Of a stretch of DNA of 64,000 nucleotides, positions 44,476 through 53,293 are shown in pieces. Position numbers and translations under genes: made by a program. Where the stretch lies: assembly GCA_913774715.1 (NCBI GenBank), contig CAJYHS010000155.1, positions 1 to 64,000 of the forward strand. The letters are read 5' to 3'. Origin of the DNA: an uncultured Siphonobacter sp. GTDB lineage: Bacteria; Bacteroidota; Bacteroidia; Cytophagales; Spirosomataceae. The notes below the pieces were generated by a model that saw only the letters and a list, made by a program, of their open reading frames with translations, ran no database searches and was not told where the DNA came from. How positions within the stretch are numbered: position 1 is the first letter of the stretch; the number at the start of each line of letters is the position of its first letter.

Positions 44476-47400
44476 TTAACCTTGCGAAAGCCAGACTCGT
44501 ATTAAGGATAATAACTGCTTACTGTCAACCGGTTTGGTGATATAATCAGAAGCTCCTGCTTCGATGCATTTTTCCCGATCCCCTTGCATGGCTTTAGCGG
44601 TCAGAGCAATAATTGGTAGTTTTTCAAAACGCTGGTTGGACCGAATGTGCCGCATGGCTTCATATCCGTCCATTTCCGGCATCATGATATCCATTAATAC
44701 CAACGTTGTATCAGGGTTATCTTCGAGTGATTCGAGCGATTCCCGGCCGTCTCCAGCGGTAATGACGTGCATTTCGTGCTCTTCCAGTAAAGTGCTTAAA
44801 GAAAACACGTTTCGCATGTCGTCATCGACTACCAGTACTTTCTTACCCTTTAATGCTTTTTCGGGAATAATGGCCTGAGCTTTTGGCAACACTGGTGGGT
44901 TTTCTACTTTAAACAAAAATAGTTCCAGCTCATCCAGCAGTCGATCTTTAGCCAACTGGGAATTACGGATAATAACATCCGAAACCTTCTTCAGCCTGTT
45001 TTCATCGGCAGGTAATAAATCCTGATTCATGAACAGAATGGTAGGTATCCGCCGTGTTCCCCGGGCGATCTGAATGGTCTGAAGGTTTTGCAACGAGTTT
45101 TCTACTGAATCGCCGGAATCCACTAAAATGCTGTGGAAATCCTCCGTCATCACCCGATTTGAAGCCTCCTCAAGGCTATGTACAAACTGGGTATGAATGT
45201 GGTAATCACGCTCCTGAAGCCATTTCTTGACTGAATTTTCCAGAACCTGATTTTCTGTAAGAATTAATAACTTCTTTTCAGTTGAAGGAATATCAGCGGC
45301 AAAATGGGTGAATACTTCGTCCAGAGTATCCTGAGCGGCAGATTTGCTGGTGTAGGTTTCAACTCCGTCCATTACCTCCTTGGGCTTGTCTGCCGAAGTA
45401 ATGATGTGAACAGGAATGGGCTTCAGGAGAGGGTCACTTTTAAGGTATTTTAGAACTTCCCAACCATTAATGCCGGGAAGTTTAATATCCAGTAAAATGG
45501 CTGCGGGGAAATACTTTCGGGCATAATACAATCCTTCCTCTCCATTGATAGCTACAAGGGTTTTGTAGCCTTTGGTTCGGGCATAATCGCGGAGGAGGTG
45601 AGCGAAAAGGGGATCATCTTCGATGATAAGAATACTTCGATCATGGGACTGAAGTGTTTCTCGATCATCATGCACAATGTCCTGGTCTATTCGATGTTCC
45701 GGGAAATGAGTTTGCTCCGAAACCACTTTTTCAGCAGATGCGTGCTCTGAACTGATATAGTCGGTCGCGGGAAGGTAAAGCGTAAATTTACTGCCTTTAC
45801 CAACGGTGCTTTCTACTTTTATTTCTCCTCCCAGCAGATGAGCGAGTTCTTTGCAGATGGACAACCCGAGTCCGGTTCCTCCGTATTTACGATTTGTAGA
45901 TCCGTCCGCCTGCTGAAAGGCTTCAAAAATCAGTTGTTGTTTGTCGGCGGCAATACCAATGCCGGAATCCTGAACACTCAAAGCTAATACTTCGCTGGCC
46001 TCACTAAGATTCTGGGCAAAGAAACCCATTCGGGGACGAAGCAGATCAATACTAAACTTGATCGTACCACCCGCAGGCGTAAATTTAAAGGCGTTGGAAA
46101 GTAAGTTTTTAATGATCTGCTCAATGCGTTGCTGATCGCTGGAGAAGCTCTGCGGAGCTACTTCGCCCCGGATAGTCTGGAAAGTAATGCCCTTCTCATC
46201 CGCCAGAGCCCCGAATAATTCCTGCATATTTTTCAAGACGTGAGCCGAATGCACTTCTTCCTGAATGACATCAATCTTACCCGCTTCAATTTTCGATAAG
46301 TCCAGAACGTCATTGATCAGCGTTAAGAGGTCATTTCCCGATTTGAAAATAACCCGGGCGTGTTCTACCTGTTTATCTGTCAGATTTCCGGGCTTATTAT
46401 CGGCTAGTAAGCGGGCAAGAATTAAGACACTGTTCAACGGCGTTCGTAACTCATGAGACATGTTAGCCAGGAATTCCGATTTGTATTTACTCGTCATTTC
46501 CAGCTCCCGTGCCTTGATTGCCAATGCTTGCCGAGCGGCTTCCATGGCTTCGTTACGTTCTTCCAGCTCAGCATTTACCTGTCTTAGTTCTTCTTCCTGT
46601 ACCCGCATTTCCTCCTCGGAGGCCTGAAGGGCTTCTGCCTGTCGGGTAAGCTCTTCGTTGGTTTCCCGAAGGGAATTCTGCTGATCTTCGAGTTCTTTTT
46701 TCTGTTTCTGAACCTGCGTAAGTAACAGATTATTAGCTTCCTGAATCAAACTGGCATCAAGAGCTACTGCAATGTTATCACCTACAGTTTTCAATAAAGC
46801 CAGCGATGCTTCAGTGAAAGGTTGAAAAGAGGCTAACTCAATGACACCCTTTAAGCTGTTATCTACCCACAACGGCAGAAAAATCAGCTCTTTCGGAAGT
46901 GCCGAACCAAGTCCTGCTTCCAGATGCCAGAACGTAGAAGGAATGTTTACCAGGTGTTGTAACTGCTTATCCTGAGCCGCTTTGCCAATCAATCCTGCTC
47001 CCATGCTGTACTCACCGGGCGTATTTTGAGGAAGACCGATGGCCGCTTTACGCACCAATGTTTTTTCGTTTACTACGTATAAAGCAGCAGCCTGGATATT
47101 TAGGTAAGAGACTAATTGCCGAATAATTGAACTGACAAGAGATTCAGTGTGATGCGTAACCTGTAAACTATCATTAATGATGGAAACGCCCGTAAGGAGC
47201 CAGTTTTTCTGTTCGGATTCCAAATTGAGCTTAGAAACATCCTCAAGCTTGATACTTAACTCTTTCTGAGCCGCCTGTCTTTGTTTTAATTCTTTGAATA
47301 TCAAATAGATGAGTAAAGAGGCAATGAGAATCGCAACGCTCATTGAGATTAAAATCGTTACTCCCGCTACCTGGAAAGCTGAAGCCTGAGTCGTTTGTCG

Positions 47401-47892
47401 TTCTTTCAATAACTCTTCCTCAATCGATACCATCTTATCAATATCCGAGCGGATGGCATTGATTCGATTACTCTCTTCATTAATGGTTTTAAGGTTATGA
47501 ATGGAGTTCTCGGGCAAAGACCAAAACGTCATGGTAGCCTGTAACTTTTCTTCAACCCGGGAAAGATGAAAGGTCTGAGAGGTATTATCAGCCATCAACT
47601 TTTTTAACGTTTTCAGTTGTTCCTCCAGTTGTTGACGAGCCGTGGCAAAATCCTGTTCAGAGTGTGTGTTCAGAGGGTTAACCCGGCGATCACGCTGAGC
47701 TACGTGCATTTTCTGGACAAGGCTACGGGTATTCTCCAGGTGGTTAATCGTTTGATAGGTATGCGAAACCCATTCCGAATCTTCGGCCTGCTTAAGAAAA
47801 GTGCGATAAGTAACCACCCCGACTATGACTAGTAGGGTAATGCCTAATATGAATATGAGATTGACTCGACTTCTGGCGGATAAAGAGAACAT
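44476..47892 (-). CDS. membrane hybrid kinase CHASE3-like/GAF/HisKA/HATPase with three receiver domains
   Basis: Large sensor (1138 residues) and first gene of the CheR/CheB operon. Layout: TM1 (about 11-29), a CHASE3-like periplasmic helical domain (about 35-170), TM2 (about 173-199), GAF (about 240-382), a Glu-rich coiled coil (about 390-465), HisKA with His480 (NMSHELRTPLNS), HATPase (NLLSNAFKFTP, DSGIGI, GTGLGLSI), receiver 1 (ILLDIKLPGING), a degenerate second receiver lacking the acidic pair (LILTENQ in its place) and receiver 3 (LMDIMMPEMDG). The Gln/Glu-rich coiled coil resembles chemoreceptor signalling helices and could be methylated by CheR. Confidence 0.93.
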   Translation of the reverse strand: MFSLSARSRVNLIFILGITLLVIVGVVTYRTFLKQAEDSEWVSHTYQTINHLENTRSLVQKMHVAQRDRRVNPLNTHSEQDFATARQQLEEQLKTLKKLMADNTSQTFHLSRVEEKLQATMTFWSLPENSIHNLKTINEESNRINAIRSDIDKMVSIEEELLKERQTTQASAFQVAGVTILISMSVAILIASLLIYLIFKELKQRQAAQKELSIKLEDVSKLNLESEQKNWLLTGVSIINDSLQVTHHTESLVSSIIRQLVSYLNIQAAALYVVNEKTLVRKAAIGLPQNTPGEYSMGAGLIGKAAQDKQLQHLVNIPSTFWHLEAGLGSALPKELIFLPLWVDNSLKGVIELASFQPFTEASLALLKTVGDNIAVALDASLIQEANNLLLTQVQKQKKELEDQQNSLRETNEELTRQAEALQASEEEMRVQEEELRQVNAELEERNEAMEAARQALAIKARELEMTSKYKSEFLANMSHELRTPLNSVLILARLLADNKPGNLTDKQVEHARVIFKSGNDLLTLINDVLDLSKIEAGKIDVIQEEVHSAHVLKNMQELFGALADEKGITFQTIRGEVAPQSFSSDQQRIEQIIKNLLSNAFKFTPAGGTIKFSIDLLRPRMGFFAQNLSEASEVLALSVQDSGIGIAADKQQLIFEAFQQADGSTNRKYGGTGLGLSICKELAHLLGGEIKVESTVGKGSKFTLYLPATDYISSEHASAEKVVSEQTHFPEHRIDQDIVHDDRETLQSHDRSILIIEDDPLFAHLLRDYARTKGYKTLVAINGEEGLYYARKYFPAAILLDIKLPGINGWEVLKYLKSDPLLKPIPVHIITSADKPKEVMDGVETYTSKSAAQDTLDEVFTHFAADIPSTEKKLLILTENQVLENSVKKWLQERDYHIHTQFVHSLEEASNRVMTEDFHSILVDSGDSVENSLQNLQTIQIARGTRRIPTILFMNQDLLPADENRLKKVSDVIIRNSQLAKDRLLDELELFLFKVENPPVLPKAQAIIPEKALKGKKVLVVDDDMRNVFSLSTLLEEHEMHVITAGDGRESLESLEDNPDTTLVLMDIMMPEMDGYEAMRHIRSNQRFEKLPIIALTAKAMQGDREKCIEAGASDYITKPVDSKQLLSLIRVWLSQG

Positions 47893-48224
47893 ACACTAGC
47901 TCTGGGAAAGAAACAGTACTTAAAAAGGGCCGGGCCCATCAAGAGGCAAATTACGTAAGAGTATATACAAATGTTAAGAACGAAGGGAGGTATTTTTTAG
48001 TAAAATGGGATAGAATTAGATAAATTGCTGTCAGAAGTCCACTAAAGGCGGCAAATTGAACCTATCCAGGATTATTTTGTGTTTCGGTGGTGAAATTAAT
48101 CTCATACAGTACACCCACTTTTTCCACTTGATCTAGTAAAGAAAATTACGTGCTTTTTTCGGGCATGTCTATAAATTATTCAAGCAGAAAGAATCGGTTT
48201 TCCGTATTCTATGAAATTGATCGT
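47893..48224. other. divergent intergenic region between kinase operon and response regulator
   Basis: No gene is visible. The region must hold both divergent promoters but contains no exact TAnnTTTG box; near matches are TTATTTTGTG on the plus strand (about 48092) and a CAAATTA stretch (minus-strand TAATTTG) near 47946. Candidate for a shared regulatory site. Confidence 0.4.
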
Positions 48225-48608
48225 ATGACGTTCAAATCTCCCTCGATATTAATTGCAGAAGATGAGGTGTTAACATTGAAGATGTTGACCTACCGTCTGC
48301 AGAAAGAAGGCTTCGCCGTGCAGAGTGCATCGGACGGTAAGCAGGCTTTAGAGTTACTAAGTCAATCAAAGCCCGATATTGTTTTGACGGATTTAATTAT
48401 GCCTCACCATACCGGAATTGAGGTCCTCAAGTACGTTAAAGAACAGGTAAGTAAAGAAATACCGGTTCTGGTACTTTCCGGTTTAGGTCAGGAGTCAACG
48501 GTTACGGAAGCCATGAACCTGGGAGCGGCTGGTTACCTGGAAAAGCCCGTAAACCCGAACGATCTGATACACATGATTAAGAAAATTTTTCAGGAAGAAT
48601 ATTCCTAA
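48225..48608 (+). CDS. single-domain response regulator
   Basis: Stand-alone receiver of 127 residues. Acidic pair AEDE (11-14), phosphoacceptor Asp56 (DIVLTDLIMPHHTG), Ser in VLSGLGQES and Lys in LEKPVNPND. The ATG at 48225 is preferred because upstream in-frame starts (48150, 48165) add a polar tail with no domain. It faces away from the CheR/CheB kinase operon and is a likely output for it. Confidence 0.9.
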   Translation: MTFKSPSILIAEDEVLTLKMLTYRLQKEGFAVQSASDGKQALELLSQSKPDIVLTDLIMPHHTGIEVLKYVKEQVSKEIPVLVLSGLGQESTVTEAMNLGAAGYLEKPVNPNDLIHMIKKIFQEEYS

Positions 48609-48650
48609 CAAAAAAGGCCAGATCATCGTCGGGCCTTTTTTGTTAGGAAT
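48601..48650 (+). terminator. terminator containing the stop codon of the response regulator
   Basis: ATTCCTAACAAAAAAGGCC pairs with GGCCTTTTTTGTTAGGAAT around an 11-12 nt loop. The stop codon TAA (48606-48608) is within the left arm, and the converging lolA stop lies just beyond. Confidence 0.85.
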
Positions 48651-48663
48651 TATTATTTTCCAT

Positions 48664-49290
48664 TTAATCACGTAAATCAATTACTTCAACGCCTGGATAT
48701 TTGGCCTTATTGAACGTAAACTGCTGATCCGTCACGGCCACATTGGGAGTGAATTTACTGATTTTGAAATTCTGTACTTTTCCCGATTTATCCGTAATCT
48801 GCCAGCTCTGAAGGGTATTGTCTTTCTGAGAGATAGTTAAACGGACCTTTGCTACGTTTGATGATTTTCCCTTGTTAGGCGTCAGGTCAACTACCGCATT
48901 TCCTGCTTTACTTTCGCTAACTAGCTTATAGCTATAGCCATTTTTATAAATGTTATAAATGTTAGCGGGACTAAATTCATTGCTGCTGGGGTCGTTAGTG
49001 GAAAGGTTGACCTCGTTGGCATCCTTCACGTACGTGGCTACCGTTTTACCATCATTAAAAACCTCCTGACTCGCTAGTTTCAAGTGATATTTTCCTGATT
49101 TGGTAGTAATTACGCCAGATTCCGAACCGTAGCTAAAGGCCGCACTGAAGGAAGAAAAGGACTTGTATTTTTTACTCATGGCGTCCAGAATAGCGGCGGC
49201 TTTAGACTCCTGAGCCTGACTAATAAGGGGGCTGATGAATAGGAGAGTAGCAAAAAAAAAGTGTCGAATATGCATGGTATATTGTTTCAT
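48664..49290 (-). CDS. lolA: outer-membrane lipoprotein carrier LolA
   Basis: Periplasmic chaperone of 208 residues that moves lipoproteins from the LolCDE complex to the outer membrane. A signal peptide (about 1-26, SPLISQA-Q) is followed by AAAILDAMSKKYKSFSSFSAAF, the usual N-terminal helix and first strand, GVITTKSGKYHLKL, VATYVKDANEVNLS and the C-terminal FTFNKAKYPGVEVIDLR. Typical Bacteroidota LolA. It is downstream of ftsK, separated by a hairpin. Confidence 0.88.
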   Translation of the reverse strand: MKQYTMHIRHFFFATLLFISPLISQAQESKAAAILDAMSKKYKSFSSFSAAFSYGSESGVITTKSGKYHLKLASQEVFNDGKTVATYVKDANEVNLSTNDPSSNEFSPANIYNIYKNGYSYKLVSESKAGNAVVDLTPNKGKSSNVAKVRLTISQKDNTLQSWQITDKSGKVQNFKISKFTPNVAVTDQQFTFNKAKYPGVEVIDLRD

Positions 49291-49386
49291 GGAGTTATAA
49301 AAAATAACGGAAAGGGCCGTTACTTGGTTTTGAGGCTATTGTTAAAAATTGTGAACCAAACAGTGCTCCGGACTTATATATAAATA

Positions 49387-49408
49387 GCCACGGGCGTTAA
49401 CCCGTGGC
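49387..49408 (-). terminator. hairpin between ftsK and lolA
   Basis: GCCACGGG pairs with CCCGTGGC around CGTTAA. On the minus strand it is followed by TATTTATATAT, a weak T tract, so it may only partly end ftsK transcription before lolA. Confidence 0.55.
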
Positions 49409-49435
49409 ATCAGACTCGGTGATAAAAGCGAATGA

Positions 49436-52096
49436 TTATAATCGCAATTCTTTAAATAGTTCTTCCAGTCGTTCTTCACTCTGAATCAATACTTCACGAG
49501 CTTTTGATCCTTCGAACGGACCGACAACGCCAGTGGCTTCCAGCTGATCCATAATGCGGCCCGCCCGGTTATAGCCAAGTTTCATCTTCCGTTGAATCAA
49601 AGAGGTCGAACCCTGCTGGTGGATAACAATCAGTCGGGCAGCATCTTTATACATGGGATCCAGTTGAGCCAGATCCACATTTTTATCTTCGTTACCCGAT
49701 TCGTCGCCTTCAAACTCAGGTAACAAATACGCATCCGAATAACCCTGCTGTTCGCCAATAAAGTCACAAATGGCATCTACCTCGGGTGTATCCACGAAGG
49801 CACATTGTAAACGGGTCATATCCGAGCCTTGCAGGAAAAGCATATCTCCCTGACCTACCAGCTGATCGGCTCCGCTTGTATCAAGAATCGTTCGGGAATC
49901 GACTTTCTGAGTTACTTTGAAAGATAAACGAGCCGGGAAGTTAGCCTTGATTTTACCGGTAATAATATCTACCGAAGGACGCTGCGTAGCCACGATCAGG
50001 TGAATGCCAATGGCTCGGGCCAGCTGAGCGAGACGGGCAATCGGCGTTTCAACCTCTTTACCAGCCGTCATCATCAAGTCAGCTAACTCGTCAATAACCA
50101 ACACGATATAAGGGAGGAACCGGTGACCTTTTTCAGGATTTAACCGACGCTCAATGAACTTCTGATTATATTCTTTCAGGTTCCGGCAACCCGCGTTTTT
50201 CAGTAACTCGTACCTTGAATCCATTTCCACGCAAAGGGAATTAAGCGTGTAAATAACCTTCTTGGTATCCGTAATGATGGCGTCTTCCGTGCCGGGTAAT
50301 TTAGCCAGAAAGTGACGCTCAATTTTACTGAACAAACTCAATTCCACCTTCTTCGGATCAACCAGCACTAACTTTAACTGGGAAGGGTGTTTCTTGTAAA
50401 GTAAGGAAGCCAGAATGACGTTCATTCCCACTGACTTACCCTGGCCCGTAGCTCCGGCAATGAGTAAGTGAGGCATTTTAGCCAGGTCGGTTACGAAGAT
50501 TTCGTTGGAAATGGTTTTCCCTAATACGACGGGTAACTCGGCAGTCGATTTCTGAAACTTCTCACTCGCTACTACCGCCCGAATACTAACCATTTCACGG
50601 TTTTTATTCGGAACTTCAATTCCAATCGTTCCTTTACCGGGCATGGGTGCAATAATCCGAATCCCCAGTGCCGCCAGAGAAAGAGCGATATCATCTTCTA
50701 GCGACTTAATGCGGGAGATTTTTACCCCTGCGGATGGTATAATTTCGTACAGCGTAACAGTTGGTCCCGGAGTAGCTTTAATGCTGGCAATGCTAATGCC
50801 ATAATCGCTTAGGGTACGGACAATAGTATCCTTTTTCGACTTTAATTCTTCCTCCGAAACCTGAGCTTTATCCGGGGCGTATTCCTTCAGCAAATCGACA
50901 CCGGGGTATTCATACCGGGCTAAATCAAGCGTGGGATCGTACAGCCCTAATTCTTTAATCAGGTTTTCGTTAGGTTTATTATCTAACTTCTCAATCTTCT
51001 TCTGAGGTAAGATTTCCTCTGCCGGAACCTGTTCAATGATAAAGTCTGGTTCAGCAGTACTGGCTTTTGCTTTGCTTCCAGCTCCATTAACTGTCACGGG
51101 AGGTAGGTAAGCTTCAACCTCCTCAAAAGCTGGTTCAGGCTCAGGCTCTACTTCAGGTTTCAGTTCAACGGGCAGACGAACGGGCGTTTCCAGTACGCGA
51201 CGAGCATCTTCTGCAAGTCGATTTACTTTTTCCAGCTGAATTTGCTCCAGATCCTCTTCGGGTTCTTCTGGTTCCGGCTCTTCTTCAATTACCACCTTTG
51301 GCTCAACAGCAAAAGGTACACGCGGAGCAGGCTTAGGAATTTCCTTGGCTACAGGAGCGGGTTTTTCTTCTGCTGGTTCCTCTTCTTCCTCTTCCTCAGT
51401 ATCTTCCAGCTCCTTGAACAGGTTTTTGAAAGGATTACTGATGCTAGGTTTCGGCACCTTCATGCCCTCTACTCGTTCTGCCACATGTTCCAGTGAATCT
51501 ACTCTGTAGAAATAAATCACGAAAACGAATAAGCTGGCTGCAATGACAGCAATGGATCCCCAACCAACAAGGTTATAAAGTAACTGATTGATTAATAGTC
51601 CAATACCTCCTGAAAGAGTGCTGAGATTAGCCTGCGAATTAGAATATAAGACGACGAAACCCAGTAAAGAACTAACCCAGATTGTATAAAAGATGGCTTG
51701 ATACGTTAACCGTTTCAGCGGAAATATTTCCCGGGCGAAAGTCAGTTTAATTCCCGCCACTAACAAGACCGGAATAATCAGAAAGGAAGCAATACCAAAC
51801 CACTGAAACACGAAAAAATGAGCTACGACGGCTCCGGCCAGGCCCAGCCAGTTTTGTACTTTCTGACCTGATTCATGAAGCGAGGTCTTGAAAGCAGAAC
51901 CCACAACACTCTGATCGGCCTCGCCCGAAATGAGGTACGAAAAAAAGGCCAGAAACAATAATACCGAAAGTAATATGGTTAATCCTCCTACGACCAGCCG
52001 CGTACTGGGTCCAGGGGCTTTAGGCTTTAAGCTTTTAGCGGCTAGACTAGCTGGTTTTGAGGAAGATTTTTTAGGAGAATCTACCTTTTTTGCCAT
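49436..52096 (-). CDS. ftsK: DNA translocase FtsK
   Basis: Septal DNA pump of 886 residues that clears chromosome ends during division. The N-terminal region has about four to five membrane helices (from LVVGGLTILLSVLLFLAF at residue 33 onward), then a long acidic, Pro/Glu-rich linker (about 225-380), then the motor: Walker A GATGQGKSVGMN, Walker B-like IVLVIDELADLM, ARAIGIHLIVATQRPSVDIITG, and a C-terminal gamma winged-helix domain (TSLIQRKMKLGYNRAGRIMDQLE) for KOPS/XerD contact. All parts appear intact. A perfect TACTTTTG box precedes it. Confidence 0.96.
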   Translation of the reverse strand: MAKKVDSPKKSSSKPASLAAKSLKPKAPGPSTRLVVGGLTILLSVLLFLAFFSYLISGEADQSVVGSAFKTSLHESGQKVQNWLGLAGAVVAHFFVFQWFGIASFLIIPVLLVAGIKLTFAREIFPLKRLTYQAIFYTIWVSSLLGFVVLYSNSQANLSTLSGGIGLLINQLLYNLVGWGSIAVIAASLFVFVIYFYRVDSLEHVAERVEGMKVPKPSISNPFKNLFKELEDTEEEEEEEPAEEKPAPVAKEIPKPAPRVPFAVEPKVVIEEEPEPEEPEEDLEQIQLEKVNRLAEDARRVLETPVRLPVELKPEVEPEPEPAFEEVEAYLPPVTVNGAGSKAKASTAEPDFIIEQVPAEEILPQKKIEKLDNKPNENLIKELGLYDPTLDLARYEYPGVDLLKEYAPDKAQVSEEELKSKKDTIVRTLSDYGISIASIKATPGPTVTLYEIIPSAGVKISRIKSLEDDIALSLAALGIRIIAPMPGKGTIGIEVPNKNREMVSIRAVVASEKFQKSTAELPVVLGKTISNEIFVTDLAKMPHLLIAGATGQGKSVGMNVILASLLYKKHPSQLKLVLVDPKKVELSLFSKIERHFLAKLPGTEDAIITDTKKVIYTLNSLCVEMDSRYELLKNAGCRNLKEYNQKFIERRLNPEKGHRFLPYIVLVIDELADLMMTAGKEVETPIARLAQLARAIGIHLIVATQRPSVDIITGKIKANFPARLSFKVTQKVDSRTILDTSGADQLVGQGDMLFLQGSDMTRLQCAFVDTPEVDAICDFIGEQQGYSDAYLLPEFEGDESGNEDKNVDLAQLDPMYKDAARLIVIHQQGSTSLIQRKMKLGYNRAGRIMDQLEATGVVGPFEGSKAREVLIQSEERLEELFKELRL

Positions 52097-52183
52097 GTAT
52101 TAAAACTAAATGATAATGCGAAACCCAAGGGATTAACTTGCGTGTAAGTGGGAGGAACTATGCTCTTTAAGATCCAAAATTTA

Positions 52184-52191
52184 CAAAAGTA
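52184..52191 (-). promoter_or_regulatory. TAnnTTTG box upstream of ftsK
   Basis: On the minus strand the bases read TACTTTTG, an exact match, about 88 nt before the ftsK ATG. Confidence 0.5.
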
Positions 52192-52229
52192 AACTGTCGA
52201 AATGAATTTATGTTCCAGATAAATTTCAA

Positions 52230-53267
52230 TTAAAGCGGTTTCTCCAGCAAATACTTACAAATCCGTTTTACCTGGGCTGGGCCTTCGTAGATAAAACCTG
52301 TGTAAACTTGCACTAAACTGGCTCCTGCCTGAAGTTTTTCCCAGGCATCCTCGGGAGAATGAATACCTCCCACACCAATAATAGGAAATGCCCCGTTGGA
52401 ATGCTGGTGTAAGTAGCGAATCACTTCCGTCGAACGATCCCGAACCGGTTTGCCAGATAAACCACCCGCTCCTATAGATTCAACTACGGAACGAGGTGTA
52501 GTTAAGTTTTCCCGCGAAATGGTAGTATTGGTTGCAATGACCCCAGCAATACCACTGGTTTGTACAATTTCAATAATGTCGTCCAGCTGACTATCAGTCA
52601 AATCGGGAGCAATTTTCAGTAGAATGGGTTTGGGTTTCGCCTGTTTCTGGTTTTCTGTCTGAAGCGTAAGTAATAGCTCCGTAAGTGGCTCCTTTTCCTG
52701 AAGAGCTCGCAGGTTCGGTGTGTTGGGCGAACTTACGTTAACAACGAAATAATCAACCGTATCTTTTAAATCGTGAAAGCAGAGTAAATAATCCTGAACG
52801 GCTTCTTCGTTAGGAGTTACCTTGTTCTTACCAATATTTCCGCCGATTAACACGTGACTTTTCCGGCGTTTGAGTTTTTCGGCAGCTACGCGAGCCCCTT
52901 TGTTATTGAAACCCATCCGGTTAATAATGCCCTGGTCTGCTTTGAGACGAAACAGCCGGGGTTTATCATTGCCAGGTTGAGGGCGGGGCGTTACCGTCCC
53001 AATCTCTATAAATCCGAACCCAAGGTCTGAGAGCTCATCTACCAGTTCGGCATTTTTATCAAATCCAGCGGCTAGGCCGACCGGATTTGGAAAGCGTAAT
53101 CCGAAAACTTCGCGTTCCAGTCGCGGATCTTTTATCGTAAAAAACTGACGTGTTAATGCTGATACAAAAGGTATCTTAGCACTAAATTTCAGTACGTTGA
53201 ATGTAAAATAATGAACCTGTTCAGGATCGAAACAGAAGAGAATGGGGCGAATCAGAGCTTGGTACAT
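52230..53267 (-). CDS. pyrD: quinone-dependent dihydroorotate dehydrogenase (class 2)
   Basis: Membrane-associated flavoenzyme of pyrimidine synthesis, converting dihydroorotate to orotate with electrons to menaquinone. The 345 residues include the class 2 N-terminal amphipathic part ([20 protein letters not shown]), [29 protein letters not shown], the catalytic-Ser motif [14 protein letters not shown] and [19 protein letters not shown]. The ATG at 53267 lies only 4 nt from a TATTTTTG box, suggesting a very short or absent leader. Confidence 0.96.
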   Translation of the reverse strand: MYQALIRPILFCFDPEQVHYFTFNVLKFSAKIPFVSALTRQFFTIKDPRLEREVFGLRFPNPVGLAAGFDKNAELVDELSDLGFGFIEIGTVTPRPQPGNDKPRLFRLKADQGIINRMGFNNKGARVAAEKLKRRKSHVLIGGNIGKNKVTPNEEAVQDYLLCFHDLKDTVDYFVVNVSSPNTPNLRALQEKEPLTELLLTLQTENQKQAKPKPILLKIAPDLTDSQLDDIIEIVQTSGIAGVIATNTTISRENLTTPRSVVESIGAGGLSGKPVRDRSTEVIRYLHQHSNGAFPIIGVGGIHSPEDAWEKLQAGASLVQVYTGFIYEGPAQVKRICKYLLEKPL

Positions 53268-53271
53268 GGGA

Positions 53272-53279
53272 CAAAAATA
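53272..53279 (-). promoter_or_regulatory. possible -7 box directly before pyrD
   Basis: On the minus strand the bases read TATTTTTG, matching TAnnTTTG, only 4 nt before the pyrD ATG. If used, transcription would start at or near the start codon. The A/T-rich motif could be chance. Confidence 0.35.
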
Positions 53280-53293
53280 CGCACTTTGTGGCT

